Assembly: GCA_963800475.1 (NCBI GenBank)
Contig: CAWDAZ010000005.1
Location: 1-64,000 of the forward strand
Source of the DNA: Palsa-465 sp963800475
GTDB lineage: Bacteria; Actinomycetota; Thermoleophilia; Solirubrobacterales; Solirubrobacteraceae
DNA: 64,000 nucleotides
Direction: 5' to 3'
The translations under genes and the position numbers were made by a program. Positions 40,455-49,341 of the stretch are shown here, in pieces. How positions within the stretch are numbered: position 1 is the first letter of the stretch; each line of letters begins with the position of its first letter. A model generated the notes under the pieces. The model was not told the origin of the DNA. It did not search any database and saw nothing but the letters and a program-made list of their open reading frames with translations.

Positions 40455-41576
40455 TCACCACTCCCGCATCCGCGAGGTGATCAGCAGATCATCCTCGACC
40501 CGCTCGCACTCGAGCGTCAGCGCCCGCGGGGCCTCGGCGATCGTCTCGACGCCCTCGCCCTCGAGCGGATCGCGCGCGGTCCGCCCGCCGAGCACCAGCG
40601 GCGCCAGGAACAGCCTGATCTCGTCGATCTCCTCGACGTCGAGGAACGCTCCGGCGAGATGCGGGCCGCCCTCGAGCAGGATCGAGCCGACGCCCGCGGC
40701 ACCGAGCTGGTCGAGTCCCGAGCGGACGCGCGCGGGCTCGTTCTGACCGGTTGCCACGATCACGTCCGCGCCGTGCGTCTCAAGCGCATCGGTCGCCGTT
40801 CGGGGGGCGGCACGCGAGACGATTACGGTCAGCGGGATGTGACGCGCGCCCTGGACGAGCTGGGACTCCAGCGGCAGGCGCGCGAGCGAATCGAACACGA
40901 TCCGCCGCGGCTGGCGCGCGGCTCCCTCGACGCGGGCGGTCAGCTGCGGGTCGTCCGCGAGCGCGGTCCCGATCCCGACCGCGACCGCGTCGCACTGCCC
41001 GCGCCACAAGTGGGCGAGTCGGCGGCTCTGCTCCCCCGAGATCCATTTCGAGTCGCCGCTGTGCGTGGCGACCTTCCCGTCGAGCGTCATCGCGGACTTG
41101 AACAGCACCCACGGGCGACCGGTCCGCGCGTGCTTGCGGAATGGCTGGTTCTGAAGGCGCGCGCGGGCGGCCAGCTCACCGTCGACGAGCACCACGTCCA
41201 CCCCCTCGTCGCGCAGGATCCCGAGCCCGCGACCGGACGCGTGCTCGCTGGGGTCATCCGCCCCGACCACGACTCGGTCGATCCCGGCCGCGAGGATCGC
41301 CTCCGTGCACGGCCCGGTCCGGCCGCGGTGGCAGCACGGCTCGAGCGACACGTACAGGGTCGCGCCCTCCAGGTCGGAGCCAGCGGCCGAGCGGATCGCC
41401 TCCACCTCCGCGTGTGGCGCGCCCACGGCCCGGTGGAAGCCCTCCGCGATCACCGCGTCCTCGCGACCGATCACGGCGCCGACAAGAGGGTTGGGGCTGA
41501 CCTGCCCGCGTCCCTGCTCGGCCAGCTCGATCGCCCGTGCCAGGTGACGGCGATCGATCTCGGTTGCGACTGTCAT
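40455..41576 (-). CDS. ribD: Bifunctional pyrimidine deaminase/reductase RibD
   Basis: First gene of the operon (373 aa). N-terminal zinc deaminase (HAEVEAIRSA, EPCCHRGRTGPCTEAI) and C-terminal NADPH reductase (FKSAMTLDGKVATHSGDSKW, LLEGGPHLAGAF). TATCCT ends 9 nt before ATG 41576. Only 24 nt separate it from the glycosyltransferase gene upstream, so an FMN riboswitch cannot fit in the gap. Confidence 0.95.
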   Translation of the reverse strand: MTVATEIDRRHLARAIELAEQGRGQVSPNPLVGAVIGREDAVIAEGFHRAVGAPHAEVEAIRSAAGSDLEGATLYVSLEPCCHRGRTGPCTEAILAAGIDRVVVGADDPSEHASGRGLGILRDEGVDVVLVDGELAARARLQNQPFRKHARTGRPWVLFKSAMTLDGKVATHSGDSKWISGEQSRRLAHLWRGQCDAVAVGIGTALADDPQLTARVEGAARQPRRIVFDSLARLPLESQLVQGARHIPLTVIVSRAAPRTATDALETHGADVIVATGQNEPARVRSGLDQLGAAGVGSILLEGGPHLAGAFLDVEEIDEIRLFLAPLVLGGRTARDPLEGEGVETIAEAPRALTLECERVEDDLLITSRMREW

Positions 41577-41585
41577 GCCGCTTTG

Positions 41586-41591
41586 AGGATA
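41586..41591 (-). promoter_or_regulatory. -10-like TATCCT before ribD
   Basis: TATCCT ends 9 nt before the ribD ATG (41576), in the 24-nt gap after the glycosyltransferase gene. It suggests the rib operon has its own promoter without a riboswitch. Confidence 0.45.
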
Positions 41592-41600
41592 CGACGGGGC

Positions 41601-43430
41601 CTACGGCCCGCACTTACCCCCGGTCAGGTGGTAGATCCCGATCTCGGGTCCGGGCAGCCGGTACTGGCGGGGGTAGTAGTCGATCGACCAGTCGAAGCTG
41701 AACTTGACCGGGTGGGCGCCGTGGGCGAACGGGCTCACCTGGTAGGCCAGGGTCGCGCGCCGGGCGAGCTCGGCGTAGTACGCGATCGCGTGCGGGGCCG
41801 CCTGAGGCTGGGCGAACGCGCGGCCTGCCTGGAGGGACCCGAGCACCACCCAGCAGTACCTCTGGGCGACGTACTGGTCGAGCAGCTCCGGGGTCAGGTA
41901 TCGCTCGTACTGGTCGACGTACACGTACCGGTGCTGGCCCGCCGGGAGCGGATTCAGGTTCGGGTCGAGGTTCGTCAGCCAGGTCGGGTAGCGCCACCAC
42001 CGCTCCCCCGTGGGGGTCGCCGGCAGCACATGCCCGACGTCCATCGCCCAGCCGTCGGGGACCAGCGGCTCGATCACGATCTTCGACCCGACCGGGATGT
42101 GAGCGACCATCCACGCCCTCGCCAGGTTGCGGGTGTCCGGCCGCGACAGCACCTGATCGTTGTGGATGTCGACCACGATGCTCTGGCCGAGCAGCAGCAC
42201 CGCGACGATCGCGCCCGCCAGCGCGGCCGGCACGACCCGCCTGGGCGGCTGCCCGCGCGGTCGGGACAGCGCCCGCGCGAGCTCGACGGCGCCGTACGCG
42301 CCGAGCACCGCGACGATCGGGAAGATCGGCATCAACCAGCGGCCGAAGAACCGCTGCTGGTCGCCCATGAAGATGATGAACACGATCGGTGCTGGGAGCA
42401 GCACCAGCGCGGTCGCGATCCTCCGGCGCGCGAGCAGCAGCCCTGCCCCCCCGATCGCCGCCAGCGCCGGTCCCCATCCGAGCCCCCACGTGAACGTCCA
42501 CAGGTAGTAGTCGATCCCGCTGCCAGGGTTGCTGCCGAGCTTGACGGGCTCGGTGCCGGCCGCCTGTGAGGCCTGCTGGCTGACGCCGGAGAAGAACGAC
42601 GAGGGATCGAGCGCCGCGTACGGGTTTGCGATCAGGAACGAGACGAGCGCCAGCAGCAGCGCGAGCCCGCCGCGCCACGCCGCCGCGCCGCGGGCGCCGC
42701 CCGCGCCGTCGCACACGGCGGCCGCGACCAGCGACACGACCATGATCAGCGCGGTGTACTTGGTCGCTCCCGCCAGCCCGATTCCGATTCCGGCGACCAC
42801 GTAGTCGCGCGTCCGGCCGCGCCGCAGCACTCCCGCGATCCCATACAGCGACAGCGCGACCGGGGCGAGTGTGGGGACGTCGTTCAGCGCCAGGTGGCTG
42901 TAGAAGACCGGCAGGAACCCGAACGCCATCACGCCGGCGGCCAGCAGCCCCACCAGCCGATCGAACAGGCGGGCACCGGCGAGGTAAACCAGCCACACCG
43001 CAGCCGTTCCCAGCAGCGCGGCGACCACGCGCGCGACCACGAACACCGCGGTCGGGTCCGAGGTGTATGCGGTGCGAACCGCGTCGGCGCCCCCGAACCA
43101 CAACTCGAACACGACGTACAGGAGGTACGAGTACGCCGGCGGATTCAGGAAGTAGTGCGGGTTGAGGTCGCCGGACATGAACGCGACCGCGCGCGGCACG
43201 AAGTGAGTCGCCTCGTCGGCGTTGTAGCTGTACGGGAGCCCCTGCTTGACCCCCCACAGGCGCAGCCCGAGGCTGACGATCAGCAGCGCCCCGACGGCGA
43301 CCGGGTAGATCCACGTACGACGGCCGGCGACGGGCGGCCGCATCCTCGGCAGGCGCGGGCGGCGGCCCCGATCCGGGGCCGCCGGCGAGGGCGGCGCGGG
43401 TGCGCTTGGGGCGACTGTTGCAGTGTCCAT
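41601..43430 (-). CDS. GT-C (GT39/PMT-like) membrane glycosyltransferase
   Basis: About 609 aa with ten or more hydrophobic helices and a C-terminal extracytoplasmic domain from about residue 470. The first external loop carries the GT-C acidic motif (YSYNADEATHF), as in protein mannosyltransferases and ArnT-type enzymes that use polyprenyl-phosphate sugars. Start at ATG 43430 (MDTATVAPSAP); the upstream in-frame extension overlaps the divergent promoter region. The divergently encoded GT2 resembles polyprenyl-phosphate sugar synthases and could make its donor. Acceptor unknown. Confidence 0.85.
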   Translation of the reverse strand: MDTATVAPSAPAPPSPAAPDRGRRPRLPRMRPPVAGRRTWIYPVAVGALLIVSLGLRLWGVKQGLPYSYNADEATHFVPRAVAFMSGDLNPHYFLNPPAYSYLLYVVFELWFGGADAVRTAYTSDPTAVFVVARVVAALLGTAAVWLVYLAGARLFDRLVGLLAAGVMAFGFLPVFYSHLALNDVPTLAPVALSLYGIAGVLRRGRTRDYVVAGIGIGLAGATKYTALIMVVSLVAAAVCDGAGGARGAAAWRGGLALLLALVSFLIANPYAALDPSSFFSGVSQQASQAAGTEPVKLGSNPGSGIDYYLWTFTWGLGWGPALAAIGGAGLLLARRRIATALVLLPAPIVFIIFMGDQQRFFGRWLMPIFPIVAVLGAYGAVELARALSRPRGQPPRRVVPAALAGAIVAVLLLGQSIVVDIHNDQVLSRPDTRNLARAWMVAHIPVGSKIVIEPLVPDGWAMDVGHVLPATPTGERWWRYPTWLTNLDPNLNPLPAGQHRYVYVDQYERYLTPELLDQYVAQRYCWVVLGSLQAGRAFAQPQAAPHAIAYYAELARRATLAYQVSPFAHGAHPVKFSFDWSIDYYPRQYRLPGPEIGIYHLTGGKCGP

Positions 43431-43492
43431 TCCAGGCGAGTATCCCGCTACCGTGTTGTCACCGGCGCGTGGCTCGGCCGGTCGGTCGTGCA

Positions 43493-44551
43493 ATGAAGCT
43501 CATCATCCAGATCCCATGCTTCAACGAGGAGCATCAGCTTCCCGTGACGCTCGCGACTCTGCCCCGGCGCGTGGCCGGCTTCGACTCCGTCGAATGGCTG
43601 ATCGTCGATGACGGCTCCACCGACGGGACGATCGCGGTGGCGCGCGAGCACGGCGTCGACCACATCGTGCGGCTCACGAACCACAAGGGGCTGGCCGCGG
43701 CATTCCAGGCAGGGATCGACGCCGGGCTGAAGCTCGGCGCGGACGTGATCGTCAACACGGACGCGGACAACCAGTACGAAGGGTCGGACATACCGAAGCT
43801 CGTCGAGCCGATTGTGAACGGGGCCGCCGACATGGTCGTCGGCGACCGCCAGATCGCCGAGATCGAGCACTTCTCCGGGTTCAAGAAGCTCCTGCAGCGT
43901 GGCGGCTCGTGGGTCGTCAGGCAGGCGTCTCAGACCCACGTGCCCGACACCACGTCCGGGTTCCGCGCCTATAACCGCGAGGCCGCGCTCCAGCTCCAGG
44001 TGGTCTCGAAGTTCACCTACACGCTGGAGACGATCATCCAGGCCGGAAAGCTGCTCGTCGCGGTCGACCACGTCCCGATCCGCACCAACCCGAAGATGCG
44101 GGAGTCGCGGCTGTTCCCGTCGATGGCCGCGTACGTGCGCCGCAACGCGCTGTCGATCTTCAGGGTCTACTCGCAGTACCAGCCGCTGAAGGTGTTCTGG
44201 GGCGGCGCGCTGGTGATGGGCCTGGCCGCGCTCGCGGTGTTCGTTCGATTCCTGGTGTTCTTCGCCGAGAGCCCGCATTCCGCGGCCCGAGGGCACATCC
44301 AGTCGCTGATCTTTGGGGCGGTGCTGTTCATCGGCGCGATGCTGCTCGGATCGCTCGGCGTGATCGGCGACCTGCTCGACGCCCAGCGCACGATCTCCCA
44401 GCGTACGTTCGAGCGCGTCAGGCGGATTGAGCTCCAGCTCGGCGTCGAGCCGTCGCACTACGAGCCGGGCGCGGCCCGCGACGCGGGCGGCCAGGGGCAG
44501 GGCCGGGGTCCAGACAGCGGGGCACCGGACCGCGAGGCGCTGGAGGTATGA
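43493..44551 (+). CDS. GT2 glycosyltransferase, polyprenyl-phosphate mannose synthase-like
   Basis: 352 aa. GT-A catalytic domain: IIQIPCFNEEHQLPVTL, LIVDDGSTDGT, VIVNTDADNQYEGSDI (DxD) and GDRQIAEIEHFSGFKK. Two C-terminal transmembrane helices (about 238-262 and 275-300) are followed by a charged tail. The layout matches Dpm1-like synthases that load a sugar on polyprenyl phosphate. ATG 43493 has no Shine-Dalgarno; an in-frame GTG at 43469 is an alternative. Its end overlaps the methyltransferase by ATGA. Confidence 0.88.
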   Translation: MKLIIQIPCFNEEHQLPVTLATLPRRVAGFDSVEWLIVDDGSTDGTIAVAREHGVDHIVRLTNHKGLAAAFQAGIDAGLKLGADVIVNTDADNQYEGSDIPKLVEPIVNGAADMVVGDRQIAEIEHFSGFKKLLQRGGSWVVRQASQTHVPDTTSGFRAYNREAALQLQVVSKFTYTLETIIQAGKLLVAVDHVPIRTNPKMRESRLFPSMAAYVRRNALSIFRVYSQYQPLKVFWGGALVMGLAALAVFVRFLVFFAESPHSAARGHIQSLIFGAVLFIGAMLLGSLGVIGDLLDAQRTISQRTFERVRRIELQLGVEPSHYEPGAARDAGGQGQGRGPDSGAPDREALEV

Positions 44552-45189
44552 GCTCCCGGGGAGCGCTTGCCGGCAACGAGGTCCCCACCGGCAACACCTA
44601 CGACAAGTACGGCTCGACGAACCCGGTCGTCCGGCGCCTGATGGCCGCGTTCGAAGCGCAGCTGGACGAGCTGTTCGGGCGCGCCGAACGGGAGGGTGGA
44701 CTCCAATCGGTGCTCGACGTCGGCTGCGGGGAGGCGGTGCTGACGACCCGTTGGGCGGATCGGCTCCCCGGCGCGCGGATCGTCGGGATCGACCTGCCGG
44801 ACCCGAAGCTCGAAAGCTTCTGGGCCGAGGTCTCCAAGCCGAATCTGGAGTTCAGGACCGGGCGCGCCGAGCAGCTTCCGTTCGAGGATCGCGAGTTTGA
44901 GCTTGTGTGCGCGATCGAGACGCTCGAGCACGTGACCGATCCCGAGCGCGCGGTCGACGAGCTGGCGCGGGTCGCCGGCCGGCACCTGCTCGCGTCGGTG
45001 CCGCGCGAGCCGCTGTGGCGGGCGCTGAACCTCGCGCGGGGCGCGTACGTTCGCCAGCTCGGCAACACGCCTGGGCATCTGAACCACTGGTCGAAGGGCT
45101 CGTTCGCGCGGCTGCTCGCCCGTCGCGGCGAGCTGGTGGAGGTGCGCTCGCCGTTCCCGTGGACGATGGTGCTGCTCCGGGTCGGCTGA
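44548..45189 (+). CDS. Class I SAM-dependent methyltransferase
   Basis: 213 aa, Methyltransf_11-type: SVLDVGCGEAVLTTRWAD binds SAM, followed by IVGIDLPD, RAEQLPFEDREFELVCAIET and LEHVTDPERAVDEL. Overlaps the GT2 gene (ATGA) and the flippase gene (TGATG), so the three are translationally coupled. Probably modifies a glycan or lipid intermediate of this cluster, although substrate cannot be read from sequence. Confidence 0.88.
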   Translation: MSSRGALAGNEVPTGNTYDKYGSTNPVVRRLMAAFEAQLDELFGRAEREGGLQSVLDVGCGEAVLTTRWADRLPGARIVGIDLPDPKLESFWAEVSKPNLEFRTGRAEQLPFEDREFELVCAIETLEHVTDPERAVDELARVAGRHLLASVPREPLWRALNLARGAYVRQLGNTPGHLNHWSKGSFARLLARRGELVEVRSPFPWTMVLLRVG

Positions 45190-46634
45190 TGGCCAACCCG
45201 ACGGGTACAGCCGTCCCCGAGAAGCCGGCCGCGCCGACCGGCCACGACCCTCCCGAGGACCCGCAACCCGGTTCGTACGCGTCGAGCGCGCGGATCCTGT
45301 CGATCGGGATCGCCTCGACTGGGATCTTCACGTTCCTGTACCTGGCGTTCGCCTCGCACGAGCTGACGCCGGCCGAGTACAGCCGGATCTCCCTGTGCTG
45401 GGCGGTGATGTTCGTGATCCTGTCGGTGATCTACCGGCCGATCGAGCAACTGCTGTCGCGCACGATCGCCGACCGCCGCGCGCGCGGCCTGCACGGCCAT
45501 CCACTGCGGGTGCCGGCGCTGATCCAGTCCGGGTTCGCGCTGCTGTTCCTGATCGTCGCCCTGGCGCTGCGGCCGCAGATCGAGAACGACATGTTCAACG
45601 GCTCGAGCGGGCTGTACTGGATCCTCGTCGTCGGTGTGCTCGCGTACGCGGCGAGCTACTTCGCCCGCGGCTGGCTGGCGGGTCACGAGCGCTTCGACCT
45701 GTACGGGGGCCTGGTGTTCCTCGAGTCGACGTCGCGGTTCCTGTTCGCGGCGGCGGTGGCGGTCGGGATCGCCTCGGGGCAGAACGCCGTTGGCCTGGGG
45801 ATGGCGGTCGCGCCGTTCGTGTCGCTGGCCGTGATCCCGTTCGCGTTCTCGCGCTTCCAGCGGCGCGGACCCGCCGGCGTGCCGGCCGCCGACGCGGCGC
45901 GCGAGGGCCCCGCGCACGCCGAGATCGAGGAAGCCGCGACCGACCTGACGCTCAGGCGCGGCGCGGGATTCGCGGTCGCGGTGGTCGGGATCATGTTCGC
46001 CGAGCAGACGCTGATGAACGGTGGCGTGCTGGTGATCGCCGCCAGCTCCGGGGCCGCCGCGCTGACCAGCGGCCTGACCGGGTTCGTGTTCAACGTGATG
46101 CTGATCGTCCGCGCGCCGCTGCAGCTGTTCCAGGCGATCCAGACCTCGATCCTCCCCCACCTCGCCGGCCTCGAGGCGCGCGAGAGCCCCGAGCAGTTCC
46201 ACCAGGCGATCCGGGTCACGATCCGCGCGATCGCGGCGTTCGCCGGTGCCGTCGCACTGGGCCTGCTGCTCGTCGGACCCGCGGTGATGACCGCGCTGCT
46301 CGGCAACAAGGGCTTTCACTACGGGCGCATCGGCCTCGCCCTGGTGGGGCTCGGGATGGGGTTCCACCTGATTTCGGGGACGCTCAACCAGGCGGCGCTC
46401 GCGCGCGGCCGCTCGATGATCGCGGCGGTCGCGTGGCTCGTCGCGGCGGCGCTGTTCGTGGTGCTGGTCGCCACTCCGACGATCAGCAACGAGGTGACGC
46501 GCGTCGAGGTCGGCTACTTCACGGCGACGCTGGTGCTGTGCGGACTGCTGTGGGCCGTCTACCGGCGCGGCGCCGCCCGGTCGGCCCCGGCCGGGGTCGC
46601 TACCCGGCCAGCGCCTGGCAGCTCGGCTCGCTGA
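45189..46634 (+). CDS. Wzx/MurJ-like polysaccharide flippase
   Basis: 481 aa with about 12-14 hydrophobic helices of the MOP superfamily polysaccharide-transport type; a hydrophilic N-terminus (~30 aa) precedes the first helix. Features include ARGWLAGHERFDLYGGLVFLE and MFAEQTLMNGGVLVIAASSG. It would move a lipid-linked sugar across the membrane for the nearby glycosyltransferases. The start shares a base with the methyltransferase stop. The 3' end overlaps the convergent lipoprotein gene by 35 nt. Confidence 0.88.
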   Translation: MANPTGTAVPEKPAAPTGHDPPEDPQPGSYASSARILSIGIASTGIFTFLYLAFASHELTPAEYSRISLCWAVMFVILSVIYRPIEQLLSRTIADRRARGLHGHPLRVPALIQSGFALLFLIVALALRPQIENDMFNGSSGLYWILVVGVLAYAASYFARGWLAGHERFDLYGGLVFLESTSRFLFAAAVAVGIASGQNAVGLGMAVAPFVSLAVIPFAFSRFQRRGPAGVPAADAAREGPAHAEIEEAATDLTLRRGAGFAVAVVGIMFAEQTLMNGGVLVIAASSGAAALTSGLTGFVFNVMLIVRAPLQLFQAIQTSILPHLAGLEARESPEQFHQAIRVTIRAIAAFAGAVALGLLLVGPAVMTALLGNKGFHYGRIGLALVGLGMGFHLISGTLNQAALARGRSMIAAVAWLVAAALFVVLVATPTISNEVTRVEVGYFTATLVLCGLLWAVYRRGAARSAPAGVATRPAPGSSAR

Positions 46635-47142
46635 GCGCCGCCGCCCGGAGCTGAGGGCTCGAGCGGGGCGTGACCCCGGAGATGTTGGCGAGCGCCGAGC
46701 GGATCTCGCCGGTGTCACTGCTGGCCGCGGCCTCGAACGCCGAGTTGCTCGTGGTCGGGATCGCCTGGGCGTGCGCGAGCGCGGTCGCCAGGCCCTGGCT
46801 GCCGCGGTCGAACGCGCCGCTCAGCCCACTCGCGATCGACGCACCGTTCTTGACCGACGGCGTCCCGGCCGCCTTCAGCGATGCGGCCGCCTGACGGGTC
46901 GCGCGCAGCAGCGACGACACGAAGCTGACGTATTGCGCCTTCGCGTTCGCGGGCGACGCGGTCGCGGCACCGGAGGCCTGAAGCGCCTGCCCGGCCGACT
47001 GAACCTGCTGCTTCCAGCCGCCGAGCGCCGTGCAGATCGACTTCACGTACGTCTTCGGCGGCACCCCGGAGGACCCGGAGGAGCCGCCGCATCCGGCGAG
47101 CGCGATGATCGCGAGCAGCGCCGCGGCTCGCAGCCGGGTCAC
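46600..47142 (-). CDS. Predicted lipoprotein of unknown function
   Basis: 180 aa with a type II signal: hydrophobic AALLAIIALAGC with the lipobox LAGC, then GGSSGSSG. The mature part is all-helical and Ala/Ser-rich (YVKSICTALGGWKQQVQS, FVSSLLRATRQAAASLKAAG, SALANISGV), with a Cys pair that could bond (ICTAL and PSCQALAG). GTG 47142 overlaps the rpe stop (GTGA). No family recognised; ends inside the flippase gene on the opposite strand. Confidence 0.75.
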   Translation of the reverse strand: MTRLRAAALLAIIALAGCGGSSGSSGVPPKTYVKSICTALGGWKQQVQSAGQALQASGAATASPANAKAQYVSFVSSLLRATRQAAASLKAAGTPSVKNGASIASGLSGAFDRGSQGLATALAHAQAIPTTSNSAFEAAASSDTGEIRSALANISGVTPRSSPQLRAAALSEPSCQALAG

Positions 47143-47822
47143 GACAGTCCCGCCGCCTCGACGAGCGCGGTGTAGGCGGCCGCCGGGTCCTCGGAGTCGA
47201 ACACGGCCGAGCCGGCGACGAGCATGTTCGCGCCGGCCTGCACCGCGGGGTCCGCGGTCCGCTCGTGGATCCCGCCGTCGACCTCGAGCGCCACGCCGTC
47301 CGGGAGCGCGGCTCGCATCCGCGCCAGCTTGTCCAGCGAGGCGGGGAGGAACGACTGGCCTCCCCACCCCGGGTTGACGCTCATGCACAGCGCCATGTCG
47401 AGCGAGTTTCCGGCCACCTCGTCGAGCACGCTGGCGGGGGTTGCCGGGCAGATCGCGGCACCGGCGGTACATCCCGCCTCGCGCACCGTGGCGAGCGTGT
47501 ACTGGACGTGCGGCGTCGCCTCGAAATGCATCGTGATGTTGTCGGCACCGGCCTTCGCGAATTCCTCGACCTGGCGCTCCGGGCGCTCGATCATCAGGTG
47601 GACGTCGAGGATCCCGCCGGCCTCGTGAACTCGGTCGGCGAGCGAGCTGACGATCAGCGGGCCGATCGTGATCGGTGGCACGAAATGCCCATCCATCACG
47701 TCGACGTGGATCACCCGCGCTCCGACCGCCAGCACCTCGTCGACCTGGGCACCCAGCCGCGCGAAGTCGGCCGACAGGATCGACGGCGCCACCTGGCGTT
47801 CGAGCAGGATCGCGCGGTTCAC
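47139..47822 (-). CDS. rpe: Ribulose-phosphate 3-epimerase
   Basis: TIM-barrel pentose phosphate enzyme (227 aa): APSILSADFARLGAQ, HVDVMDGHFVPPITIG, MHFEATPH, CMSVNPGWGGQSFLP and ALEVDGGIHERTA with the catalytic Asp residues. GTG 47822 lies 2 nt after the zinc-ribbon gene stop, so it is coupled to it. Longer in-frame extensions upstream overlap that gene and are rejected. Confidence 0.95.
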   Translation of the reverse strand: MNRAILLERQVAPSILSADFARLGAQVDEVLAVGARVIHVDVMDGHFVPPITIGPLIVSSLADRVHEAGGILDVHLMIERPERQVEEFAKAGADNITMHFEATPHVQYTLATVREAGCTAGAAICPATPASVLDEVAGNSLDMALCMSVNPGWGGQSFLPASLDKLARMRAALPDGVALEVDGGIHERTADPAVQAGANMLVAGSAVFDSEDPAAAYTALVEAAGLS

Positions 47823-47824
47823 CG

Positions 47825-48052
47825 CTACACCGGTTGCAGCATGCTGCCGTGGCAGTGGTTGCAGGAGATCTCCGCGGTGCTCGACATGCGGACGATCGTC
47901 GAGTGCTCGCCGCAGTTCGGGCACACGGACACGAGCTCGAAGCGTTGCAGGCAGTACACGCACCGGTACCGGCCCGGAACCGCGCTCGGGCGCAGCCACG
48001 GCTCGCCGCAGTTCGGGCACTCCGGTCCCAGGTTCACCGAGCCTTCACTCAC
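47825..48052 (-). CDS. Small zinc-ribbon protein (75 aa)
   Basis: Easily missed gene in a different frame from its neighbours. Four cysteine pairs in order: CPNC (ECPNCGEPW), CVYC (RCVYCLQRF), CPNC (SVCPNCGEH) and CNHC (ISCNHCHG), predicting two zinc sites. The start GTG 48052 overlaps the rsmB stop (GTGA) and its TAG stop is 2 nt before rpe, so it is an integral link of the fmt-rsmB-rpe chain. Function unknown; a nucleic-acid or ribosome-associated role is only a guess. Confidence 0.82.
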   Translation of the reverse strand: MSEGSVNLGPECPNCGEPWLRPSAVPGRYRCVYCLQRFELVSVCPNCGEHSTIVRMSSTAEISCNHCHGSMLQPV

Positions 48053-49341
48053 CGAGGCTGAATGTAACGGTCGGCCCGGCGCAGCCTGGCGATGAAGAAT
48101 CCGTCGGTTCGGTCGCGGTGGGGAAGCAGCTGCACGGTCTCCTCCAGCTCGAAGCCGGGATTCTCGCCGACAAGCCGGTCGACCACGCCGTTGCCCTCGC
48201 GGCGGGAGATCGTGCAGACCGAGTAGACGAGCGAGCCGCCCGGGCGCACGGCGGCGGCGCCGGCGGCCAGGATCGACAGCTGCAGATCCGCGAGCTCGCC
48301 GAGCGCCTCGCGGCTCGCGCGCCAGCGCAGGTCCGGTCGCGACTGAAGCGTCCCGAGTCCCGAGCAAGGCGGGTCGACGAGCACGCGGTCGAACGGGCCG
48401 TCGGGTCTCGCCTCCGCCGCGTCGGCGACCTCGACCCGCACCGAGGACGCGTGCATCCGCCTGACCGTTCGCTCCAGCGCGGCCGCGCGCCGGGGGTGGC
48501 GTTCGATCGCAAGCACCGTGCCGTGATCCTCCATCAACGCGGCGAGGTGGGTCGTCTTGCCGCCGGGCGCCGCACACAGATCGAGCACGCGCTCGCCGCG
48601 CTCGGGCGCGAGCATCCGTGCGACGCGCATCGATCCCCGCGACTGCGGCATGATCGCGCCGTCTCGCCACAGTTCGGAGCCCTCGGCGTCGAACGGACCG
48701 TCGAGGACCAGCCCTTCGGGGAGCTCGGGTACGAGGTGGCTCGGGACGCCGATGCTCCGCGCGACGGAGTCTGCGCCAGCGACCAGCGTGTTGACCCGCA
48801 CCGCCGACTCGGGGGGATCGTTGACCGTTTGCAGCAGCGCTCGTGCCTCCGACTCGCCGAGCTCCTCCCACCACAGCTCCGCGAGCCACCCCGGCACGGA
48901 GTACATGACCGACGCGTGTTCAGGATCGCGGTCGTCGAGTTTCGCGAGCAGCTCCGGCCCCTCGCGCGCGGCGCGGCGCAGCACCGCGTTCACGACCCCG
49001 GCGCCGCCGCGGCTCGACGCCTTGACCAGCTCGACGCTCTCGTTCACCGCCGCGTGGTCGGCGACGCCCTCCAGGTACAGGAGCTGGTAGAGCCCGATCC
49101 GCAGCGCCGCCAGCACCGCCGGCTCGAGCTCGCTCAGCGGCCGGCGCACCAGCCCGGAGGCGACGTGGTCGAGCGTCAGCCGCCGCTGCACGGTCCCGTA
49201 CGCGATTCGCATCGCGAGCGCGCGCTCGCGCGGCTCGAGCCCGGCCGCAGCGGCCTCGCTCGCGAACACGCGGTCGGCGTACGCGCCCTGCTCGAACACG
49301 CGCCGCACGACTGTGAGCGCGCAGGCCCGCGCGGGGCTCAC
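48049..49341 (-). CDS. rsmB: 16S rRNA (cytosine967-C5)-methyltransferase RsmB
   Basis: 430 aa from GTG 49341. N-terminal NusB-like RNA-binding domain (VNESVELVKASSRGGAGVVNAVLR), then the NOL1/NOP2/Sun domain: LDLCAAPGGKTTHLA for SAM, VDPPCSGLGTLQSRPD and the catalytic Cys in SVCTISRREGN. The GTG overlaps the fmt stop (GTGA). An Arg-rich upstream extension in frame runs antisense-like through fmt and is not coding. Confidence 0.94.
   Translation of the reverse strand: MSPARACALTVVRRVFEQGAYADRVFASEAAAAGLEPRERALAMRIAYGTVQRRLTLDHVASGLVRRPLSELEPAVLAALRIGLYQLLYLEGVADHAAVNESVELVKASSRGGAGVVNAVLRRAAREGPELLAKLDDRDPEHASVMYSVPGWLAELWWEELGESEARALLQTVNDPPESAVRVNTLVAGADSVARSIGVPSHLVPELPEGLVLDGPFDAEGSELWRDGAIMPQSRGSMRVARMLAPERGERVLDLCAAPGGKTTHLAALMEDHGTVLAIERHPRRAAALERTVRRMHASSVRVEVADAAEARPDGPFDRVLVDPPCSGLGTLQSRPDLRWRASREALGELADLQLSILAAGAAAVRPGGSLVYSVCTISRREGNGVVDRLVGENPGFELEETVQLLPHRDRTDGFFIARLRRADRYIQPR

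Noticed and set aside
41577..41600. FMN riboswitch ahead of ribD
   Set aside because: The gap is 24 nt, far too short for an RFN element.
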